From an uncultured Bacteroidota bacterium (GTDB lineage Bacteria > Bacteroidota > Bacteroidia > Bacteroidales > SZUA-534): 29,071 nucleotides of DNA. The translations under genes and the position numbers were made by a program. Positions 23,663 to 29,071 of this stretch are shown here, one piece after another. The stretch's first letter is position 1. The number at the start of each line of letters is the position of its first letter. The DNA is taken from positions 1 to 29,071 of the forward strand of contig CALCFP010000400.1 of NCBI GenBank assembly GCA_937900725.1, written 5' to 3'. The notes beneath the pieces were generated by a model, which saw only the letters and a list, made by a program, of their open reading frames with translations, was not told where the DNA came from and did no database searches.

Positions 23663-23869
23663 TTAAGGTTTCTTTAGGTTGGCTTTAGGCAGGCTTAAGG
23701 CAGAGAGTGTGCTGTCGCCTTTAAGCCAGGCTTTTTTTGTCCCGATGCCTTGATGCCGATGAAGTTGTGCACCGCACCATTTTGTGCCTTCTACAAGTAC
23801 TGCGCCATTGCCTTGTAGTTCGCGGATTAATAGGCAGTCAACTAATCGTTTGTTGTAGTCTAGTTCCAT
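23663..23869 (-). pseudogene. 5' remnant of a DUF4143-type AAA ATPase gene
   Basis: A 68-codon frame starting MELDYNKRLVDCLLIRELQG and continuing NGAVLVEGTKWCG. This is the N-terminus of the AAA_14/DUF4143 subgroup with the VEGpKWCGKTT Walker A, cut just before the GKT: the text changes to AQLHRHQGIGTKKAWLKG, which is unrelated. No ATP-binding lysine remains and the DUF4143 part is absent, so it is non-functional. It lies upstream of wzm on the same strand. Confidence 0.7.
23673..23738 (+). terminator. Hairpin with T-run and 11-bp tandem repeats
   Basis: TTTAGGTTGGC, TTTAGGCAGGC and TTAAGGCAGAG are three 11-base tandem near-copies (23673-23705). GGCTTAAGGC (23692-23701) pairs with GCCTTTAAGCC (23717-23727) with one bulge, and seven T follow at 23732-23738, so on the plus strand it resembles an intrinsic terminator. 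No plus-strand gene lies upstream of it, so it may be a relic of the insertion that broke the ATPase gene. Confidence 0.35.
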
Positions 23870-23933
23870 ATTGCTCTTTTCTTTGTTGCAAAAAGAGGTG
23901 TTTTTGTTGAATTACAAATAAATATTGATTTCT

Positions 23934-23972
23934 ATTCGGTAGTTTGTGGCAATTTCATTCGGTAGTTTGAGG
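23934..23972. repeat. Two direct repeats upstream of the ATPase remnant
   Basis: ATTCGGTAGTTTGTGG (23934-23949) and ATTCGGTAGTTTGAGG (23957-23972) differ at one base and are spaced 23 bp. They lie 65 bases upstream of the remnant's ATG on the minus strand, the same relative place as the repeats before the intact ATPase gene. The rest of 23870-24198 holds no gene I can support. Confidence 0.7.
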
Positions 23973-24041
23973 ATTTTGCTCATTTTTAATAATGGCGTTT
24001 TTTCTAAAGGGGTGTTCTATAAATTGTTTGTAGTGATTTTG

Positions 24042-24049
24042 TATTTTTG
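24042..24049 (+). promoter_or_regulatory. Possible -7 box for the U32 gene
   Basis: TATTTTTG matches TAnnTTTG but has no TTG at the expected distance. If used, the leader would be about 145 bases and would contain a 6-bp stem CTGCGA/TCGCAG ending near 24126, followed by a T-run. Weak evidence. Confidence 0.3.
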
Positions 24050-24198
24050 CCGGGCAATTGGATCTGAAACGGTAGTGGGCATTCCTGCGATTCGCTTTTG
24101 GGTTGTTGCACGTTCTGTAAGTCGCAGATAGTGATTTTTTTTGAACAACTATTTATAGAATTTTGACAGGAGTTTTTTACTCCATAAAAAGAAATGAT

Positions 24199-25476
24199 AT
24201 GCAAACCGTCTTTGGAAAGGAGATACGCCGTAGCGACATTGAGATAATGGCGCCTGTGGGCTCGTATGAGTCGTTGGCGGCGGCAATTCAGGCAGGGGCC
24301 AATTCCGTTTATTTCGGAATCGAGAATCTGAATATGCGCGCACATTCGGCTAATAATTTCACCATCGGCGATTTGCACAAGATTGTCGGAATCTGTAAGG
24401 AGCACGGGCTGAAATCATATCTTACGGTCAACACGGTGGTTTACGACAACGAATTGGAACTGATGCGTAAAATAGTGGATGCCGCGGCCGAGGCTCAACT
24501 GACAGCCATTATAGCCTCTGATTTGGCGGTTCTACAGTATGCCTTCAGCAAGGGCGTTGAGGTGCACGCATCAACACAACTTAACATATCCAACGTTGAG
24601 GCCGTCCGATTCTTCTCGCAGTTCTGCGATGTGGTTGTCACGGCGCGTGAGTTGAATCTTGACCAGGTGGCATCCATCGCCTGCGCCATTCGTGAGCAGA
24701 ACATACGCGGGCCAAAGGGCGATTATGTCCAGATAGAGGTCTTCGCCCACGGAGCCTTGTGTATGGCCATATCGGGCAAATGCTACCTGAGCCTTCACCA
24801 ATATGGACGTTCGGCCAATCGCGGGTCGTGTTTCCAGCCGTGCCGTCGCGGTTACGAGGTGACCGATTGCGAGAGTGGCCAGCAGTTGCAGATTGTGGAC
24901 AAGTACATAATGTCGCCAAAAGACCTGTGCACACTTCCGTTCATCGACCGTGTGCTTAAGGCAGGCGTCTCGGTGCTGAAGATCGAAGGCCGTGCCCGTG
25001 GTCCAGAGTACGTGAAGACAGTGGTCGATAGTTACAGCAAGGCCATTGATGCAGTTTGCGACGGCTCGTTCAGCCAGCAGACCATTGACGCTCTGACTGA
25101 GCGTCTGCGCACCGTCTTCAACCGCGGTTTTTGGGATGGATATTATCTTGGCCGAAAGTTGGGCGAGTGGAGCGGTGTCTATGGCTCAAAGGCAACCAAG
25201 CGCAAGGAGTTTGTCGGCAAATGCACCAACTATTTTGGCAAACTCAATGTGGCCGAGATAACGCTTGAAAGTGGCGAGTTGCATACAGGTGACCAGATAT
25301 TGATAATTGGCGAGACAACAGGCGTTTACGAGCATACAATCACTGAGATGCGTGTCGATTTGGAGCCAACCGATGTGGCAGTGAAAGGTCAGGCATTGTC
25401 CATTGCCACAACCGACCTTGTGCGTCGTGGCGACCGTGTCTACAAAATGGTTGACGTTAAAAGTTTAATGGAGTAG
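24199..25476 (+). CDS. Peptidase U32 family protein (TrhP/YegQ-like tRNA hydroxylation type)
   Basis: A 425-residue U32 protein. IEIMAPVGSYESLAAAIQAG opens the barrel domain; the U32 signature E-x-F-x-x-G-A-L-C is at 180-188 and continues to GKCYLS (193-198). C188, C195 and C211 (and perhaps C244) are candidate iron-sulfur ligands. The C-terminal beta domain (EFVGKCTNYFGKLNVAEITL and on) gives the length of TrhP/YegQ, which hydroxylates uridine 34 of some tRNAs from prephenate. The similarity supports a modification enzyme more than a protease. The ATG at 24199 is chosen because the family begins near it; the one at 24163 adds 12 residues. It is the one confident plus-strand gene, stopping 8 bases from a convergent gene. 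Confidence 0.88.
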   Translation: MQTVFGKEIRRSDIEIMAPVGSYESLAAAIQAGANSVYFGIENLNMRAHSANNFTIGDLHKIVGICKEHGLKSYLTVNTVVYDNELELMRKIVDAAAEAQLTAIIASDLAVLQYAFSKGVEVHASTQLNISNVEAVRFFSQFCDVVVTARELNLDQVASIACAIREQNIRGPKGDYVQIEVFAHGALCMAISGKCYLSLHQYGRSANRGSCFQPCRRGYEVTDCESGQQLQIVDKYIMSPKDLCTLPFIDRVLKAGVSVLKIEGRARGPEYVKTVVDSYSKAIDAVCDGSFSQQTIDALTERLRTVFNRGFWDGYYLGRKLGEWSGVYGSKATKRKEFVGKCTNYFGKLNVAEITLESGELHTGDQILIIGETTGVYEHTITEMRVDLEPTDVAVKGQALSIATTDLVRRGDRVYKMVDVKSLME

Positions 25477-25484
25477 GGCGGGGG

Positions 25485-26594
25485 TCAAGAAAAATCCATA
25501 AGTCCTTCAAATTGCGCAACTACATTCTTAATGTGGTACTTCTCAATGTCCTTTATTACCAATTCTTTAGAATAATCTCCGCTTAAAAATTGGTCAATGG
25601 CTTGAGTGTCTATGCCTTGTGGATTGATGTCGAGTATTGGCCTGTTGGCGATGCCATAATCAATCAGTTTGCTCGGTATTTGGTTGGGACTGTTTATGTT
25701 CTTTATGTTTACCAGAAAATCCATTTTCTTCAGTTCCTCTATTAGTTCCAACCTTTGAATGGGTGCTTTTATTACTAGTTTGTCTTTTAGTAAACTTTGG
25801 TGCCCGATTAGCAAATCAGTGTATCGGGTATATACAATAAACCTGAAATCCTTGTCAATTGTAGCCAGATAGTCAAGAAACGGCTTGGGGTTCCTGATGT
25901 CAGGATAGAACATCCCAGCGAAGGCGAAGGTCGGTATGTCGTTGTGAACAGGTTTGCGGGCGATGTTTTCCAAATCGAAGTCGAAACCTTGTGGAATGAC
26001 CTTGATTTTTTTTCGGTAGTCAGGATAGTAAGCCTCAATTGCCTCTTTTACAGGAACAGTAATGTAGTCGCAGTTTTTGCAGAATGAATGTTCGTATTTC
26101 GCAAAAAATTTCAAGTGCTCTTTTGCTTGGCCGTTTTTCATAAACGGGTCGCCACAATCTGCTATCCAAATCTTTGGAAATGAATCGGGGCTCTCTATTT
26201 TTGCTTTTGCGCACCCCCAATGAATGTGGTGTGGCGCTGCAATGGATATCAATGCGTCAAAGCGCTCTTCGTGCTTTATGATTTCGGCAATTCGGAAGTA
26301 GAATTCAAATAGCGGGAATTCAAGTCTATTAAGCAGATGGCTTGCTACTTTGTCAATAAATGTGCGGTTGTTGCTTCCGTCGCTATTGTATGGCGATTTC
26401 TCCCATTTTATGGGTATGTTTTTCACCCTGATGCCTGTCTGTTGCTGAAATGAACGATAGTCGTATTTGCCTAATACGGCATAAACCGTGACATCGTGTC
26501 CGCGCCGTGCAAGTTCTTTTATCAGTTCAGTGCTTCGTATTGACCGAGGTGTCTGTATGGGAAATATGTGTTGGGTTACAACAAGTATCTTCAT
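25485..26594 (-). CDS. Glycosyltransferase, GT4-like
   Basis: A 369-residue GT-B-like protein. The N-terminus MKILVVTQHIFPIQTPRSIR and STELIKELARRGHDVTVYAV is the GT4 donor/acceptor pattern, VIPQGFDFD precedes the second domain, TFAFAGMFYPDIRNPKPFLD begins it, and NQIPSKLIDYGIANRPILDI takes the place of the usual EX7E segment (S-K-L-x-D-Y-G). The catalytic glutamate pair is not obvious. One base separates it from the epimerase gene. It is likely a sugar transferase that uses the epimerase product. Confidence 0.8.
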   Translation of the reverse strand: MKILVVTQHIFPIQTPRSIRSTELIKELARRGHDVTVYAVLGKYDYRSFQQQTGIRVKNIPIKWEKSPYNSDGSNNRTFIDKVASHLLNRLEFPLFEFYFRIAEIIKHEERFDALISIAAPHHIHWGCAKAKIESPDSFPKIWIADCGDPFMKNGQAKEHLKFFAKYEHSFCKNCDYITVPVKEAIEAYYPDYRKKIKVIPQGFDFDLENIARKPVHNDIPTFAFAGMFYPDIRNPKPFLDYLATIDKDFRFIVYTRYTDLLIGHQSLLKDKLVIKAPIQRLELIEELKKMDFLVNIKNINSPNQIPSKLIDYGIANRPILDINPQGIDTQAIDQFLSGDYSKELVIKDIEKYHIKNVVAQFEGLMDFS

Positions 26595-26595
26595 T

Positions 26596-27684
26596 TTACA
26601 ATTGGCTGATGATTATGTCAATAATCCTTTCGGCTGTCTTTCCGTCCCACATTGGTGGAATTCCGCCCGATTTCCAACTGCCTGCAAAAAGCCTATTTAG
26701 GGCGGGAATCAGGTTGGCAGGATTGGTGCCGATGAGTTCGTTGGTGCCAATGGCACAAGTTTCAGGTCTTTCAGTATTGTCGCGCATAGTTAGGCACGGA
26801 ATGTGCATTACGGTTGTTTCCTCGGTAATGCCTCCCGAATCGGTAATGACGGCCAGCGCATTCTTTACGCAATAAATAAACTCAAGGTATCCGAGTGGTT
26901 TGGTGTATTTTATGTTGCTGAAGTTGTGGTTGCACCCCGCAAGCCGTTGTTCTGTGCGAGGATGTATCGGAAAAACGACCGTTGTGTTTCTCACGTTGTC
27001 ATTTATGGTCTGCAGTATGCTGATTAAGTTGTCTGTATCATCAACATTGTTGGGCCTATGTAGCGTGAGAATGATATATTTCTGATCCGATAGGTTCAAT
27101 TCGTCAAACAGCGAAGGCCGTATGAGTTTGTTCTTGTTGGCCAATAGACTGTCTATCATGACGTTCCCTACAAAAAACATTTTACTGTCAGGCACACCTG
27201 CTTTATGCAGGTTTTGTTTTGCAAAGTCTGATGTTATGAAAAAGTAATCGGTGATGCTGTCGGTTACCATTCGGTTTATCTCTTCAGGCATCGATAGATC
27301 AAACGACCGTATGCCAGCCTCAATATGGGCGAGTTTTATACCCATCTTTTTTGCGACTATCGCGCAAGCCATTGTCGAGGTCACATCGCCGACGACTATT
27401 ACCAGGTCGGTTGGATTGTCTTTCAGGTACCGTTCAAAAGCAATCATTATTGATGCGGTTTGTTCGGCCTGCGTGCCACTGCCCGCCGCTAAATTTATGT
27501 CGGGTTCGGGAATGCCGAGTTCTTCAAAAAACAGACCGCTCATTAACTTGTCGTAATGTTGTCCAGTGTGTACAAGGCTGTATTTGATGTCCGCACCTTG
27601 GGCTTGCCTTGCTCTGATGGCATTTATTATTGGACTTATTTTTATGAAGTTTGGCCTTGCGCCTGCTACTATGGTTATGTGCAT
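26596..27684 (-). CDS. wecB: UDP-N-acetylglucosamine 2-epimerase (non-hydrolysing)
   Basis: A 362-residue enzyme that interconverts UDP-GlcNAc and UDP-ManNAc. Family blocks are VAGARPNFIKISPI (6-19), HTGQHYDKLMSGLFFEELGI, KLAHIEAGIRSF, MPEEINRMVTD, ILTLHRPNNVDD, FPIHPRT and TDSGGITEET. All match known active-site regions, and the length is normal. It heads a two-gene unit with the glycosyltransferase. No ManNAc dehydrogenase is visible, so ManNAc itself may be used, or the dehydrogenase is elsewhere. Confidence 0.96.
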   Translation of the reverse strand: MHITIVAGARPNFIKISPIINAIRARQAQGADIKYSLVHTGQHYDKLMSGLFFEELGIPEPDINLAAGSGTQAEQTASIMIAFERYLKDNPTDLVIVVGDVTSTMACAIVAKKMGIKLAHIEAGIRSFDLSMPEEINRMVTDSITDYFFITSDFAKQNLHKAGVPDSKMFFVGNVMIDSLLANKNKLIRPSLFDELNLSDQKYIILTLHRPNNVDDTDNLISILQTINDNVRNTTVVFPIHPRTEQRLAGCNHNFSNIKYTKPLGYLEFIYCVKNALAVITDSGGITEETTVMHIPCLTMRDNTERPETCAIGTNELIGTNPANLIPALNRLFAGSWKSGGIPPMWDGKTAERIIDIIISQL

Positions 27685-27761
27685 TTTCCTGTTATTTTCG
27701 TGATGCTCAAAAGTTACCTATTTTATTTTTTTGTGGAGGCTGATAATCTCATTTTTTTACT

Positions 27762-28916
27762 CTATTCAATCACATCCAAAATCTCAACATCGAAAACGAG
27801 GTCGGCATTGGCGGGAATTGTAGGAGGAAGCCCTTCTTCGCCGTAGGCCAGGTTTGAGGGTATCAGCAACTGGAACCGTGAGCCTCTGCGCATCAGTAGC
27901 GAGGCCTCGTCCAAGCCGTCGATGATGATTCCTGCGCCGACAGGGTATCTTATTGGCGATTCGCGCTTCACCGACGAGTCGAAAAGAGTGCCGTCGGGCA
28001 GATAGCCCGAGTAGTGTGCCGTGACAATGCTGTTTCTCAAAATTTGTTCGCCATCTCCAGCGTCGAACACAATGTAGCGCAAACCCGAAGCAGTCGATAA
28101 TGTGTCGTGTCCCGATGCGTCCCATTTCTCAACCATAATCTCTTTTGAAATGTGTACCATCTCAATATCGATGGTTATGTCGGTTTTGGGCGGAATGCGA
28201 TTGCCGTAACCTTTCTCGCCAAATGCTAAATTCCACGGAATCATGAATTTGTATTTTCCGCCTTCGGGAATGAGTAAAAATGCGGTGTCCAAGCCTTCAA
28301 TGGTCTCGCCACATCCCGCCGTGAACCTGGTAGGGCTGCCAGAATGGATTGTGGAGGAATAGATGCTGCCATCGGGAAGCCAGCCAGTGTAGTGTACATA
28401 TACGTTGTCGCCCTTTGATGCTGGCTGTCCGTGGCCGTTTTGCACAGCGTAGTACACAATGCCGTTTGGCAGTTTGTTGGCAGTTGTGCCGTTGGTGTCT
28501 AGAGATTTGATTGGTTCAAAAACATCAACCTGAATGACTTTTATTTTAAAATGCAATGTTGAATTTTCAGGGATGCCTGCAATTGCCATTCCCCCATAGC
28601 CCAAGTGAGGCGGAACAGTTAAGTGGATTGTTCCACCTTCGCCAATCAATGGCAGGGCTTCTTCCCAGCCTTTAATCACCTGCCCTTGTCCCAGCCAGAA
28701 GTCGACGCTGCCAGTTTCTTCAGTTGAAACGAAAATGGTGTCGTTGTCGAGCCAGCCAGTGTATTCGAGCCATACTCGACAGCCCTTTTGAGGGTGTTTG
28801 TCGTTGCCAGGCTCGTCAATTTTGTACTTAAGTCCCGATGCAGTCGTTGTGAATTGTGCCGTAGCAATGCTGGCCGACAGGCAGATTATTGCCATCATGA
28901 CGATTTTCGTTGTCAT
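27762..28916 (-). CDS. Exported protein with three FKBP-type peptidyl-prolyl isomerase domains
   Basis: A 384-residue protein. Residues 1-20 are a signal peptide with no lipobox cysteine (cleavage before QF), so it acts in the periplasm or beyond. Three FKBP domains follow: about 27-130, 149-254 and 277-382. Domain 3 has the canonical HYSGYLPDGTLFDSS (301-315) with the Phe-Asp pair (312-313) and NLAYGEEG. In domain 1 the pair is FV (62-63), in domain 2 YS (186-187), and Y107/F232 replace or keep the second aromatic. It presumably helps fold exported proteins. The gene is 77 bases upstream of wecB on the same strand. Confidence 0.92.
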   Translation of the reverse strand: MTTKIVMMAIICLSASIATAQFTTTASGLKYKIDEPGNDKHPQKGCRVWLEYTGWLDNDTIFVSTEETGSVDFWLGQGQVIKGWEEALPLIGEGGTIHLTVPPHLGYGGMAIAGIPENSTLHFKIKVIQVDVFEPIKSLDTNGTTANKLPNGIVYYAVQNGHGQPASKGDNVYVHYTGWLPDGSIYSSTIHSGSPTRFTAGCGETIEGLDTAFLLIPEGGKYKFMIPWNLAFGEKGYGNRIPPKTDITIDIEMVHISKEIMVEKWDASGHDTLSTASGLRYIVFDAGDGEQILRNSIVTAHYSGYLPDGTLFDSSVKRESPIRYPVGAGIIIDGLDEASLLMRRGSRFQLLIPSNLAYGEEGLPPTIPANADLVFDVEILDVIE

Positions 28917-29071
28917 ATTTGCAAAGTTTAAAGTTTAGCGCCTTGTGAATAATACATTTCATGGTTCTCAAAATCCAATAACAAATTATCCTTGTTGGGG
29001 AAATTACGCATATCTTTTTAAAGTTTTGGATAATTTAATCGGTTTACACATTAAACATATAATAGTAGCAT

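Noticed and set aside
24050..24135. A small RNA gene or SRP RNA in the U32 leader
   Set aside because: The SRP core motif is absent, the stem is only 6 bp with a long loop, and the promoter is weak.
24004..24405. A 133-codon minus-strand frame over the U32 start
   Set aside because: It overlaps the well-supported U32 gene and has no family resemblance.
28928..29011. A 27-codon minus-strand frame (MRNFPNKDNLLLDFENHEMY and seven more) upstream of the FKBP gene
   Set aside because: It has no recognisable family, no promoter box and no coding support; it is kept only as a possible leader peptide or a small remnant.

Overview
The window looks like a Bacteroidota (Bacteroidales-type) chromosome. 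The rplM-rpsI-rpsB order, the TAnnTTTG-type -7 promoter boxes, a large secreted protein with a type IX secretion (T9SS) C-terminal sorting domain, and the company of GxxExxY, four-helix-bundle and DUF4143 ATPase genes all point there. Almost everything is read leftward (minus strand); the one confident plus-strand gene is a peptidase-U32 family enzyme.

Layout. 1-1.25 kb: ribosomal genes rplM, rpsI and the start of rpsB, with a good promoter and a 5' leader hairpin. 1.4-4.6 kb: a 1060-residue T9SS cargo with a LamG-like domain, Ig-like repeats and five PKD-like repeats. 4.7-22.3 kb: a surface-polysaccharide (O-antigen-like) locus. Transcription probably begins at the Wzm permease (about 23.55 kb). 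It continues through a four-helix-bundle gene, Wzt, two tandem sugar 3,4-ketoisomerase-like cupins, an acetyltransferase, a PLP aminotransferase (a dTDP-3-acetamido-3,6-dideoxyhexose pathway) and a run of glycosyltransferases. It then enters a scrambled zone (12.7-13.5 kb), then a GNAT protein and a glycosyltransferase, an accessory insert (GxxExxY and an AAA ATPase), and ends with a glycosyltransferase, a hexapeptide acyltransferase, a FemAB-like protein and a polysaccharide deacetylase. 23.6-24.2 kb: a broken DUF4143-type ATPase and non-coding DNA. 24.2-25.5 kb: the U32 gene. 25.5-27.7 kb: a two-gene unit of a glycosyltransferase and UDP-GlcNAc 2-epimerase. 27.8-28.9 kb: an exported protein with three FKBP domains.

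How it works together. Sugar-nucleotide enzymes make an acetamido-dideoxyhexose (and probably ManNAc). About eight glycosyltransferases build the glycan, and acyl, FemAB and deacetylase enzymes decorate it. Wzm/Wzt export it, with the Wzt C-terminal domain probably recognising it.

The most unusual part is the structure between genes. A family of palindromic REP-like repeats (AACCACGAATTACACTAATT type) occurs in six clusters, all between 4.7 and 13.35 kb. These repeats bracket a GxxExxY gene and sit at or beside the broken ends of gene stubs. Three clear 5' stubs lie within 760 bp: a GT4 glycosyltransferase, RhuM and an acyltransferase-3. Two DUF4143-type ATPase loci, one intact and one broken, each carry spaced direct repeats just upstream. 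The four-helix-bundle gene carries its own terminal inverted repeat. Wzt changes abruptly in base composition inside the gene. I read the locus as a mosaic repeatedly cut and rejoined at small repeats. No tRNA, rRNA, CRISPR array or IS transposase was seen.
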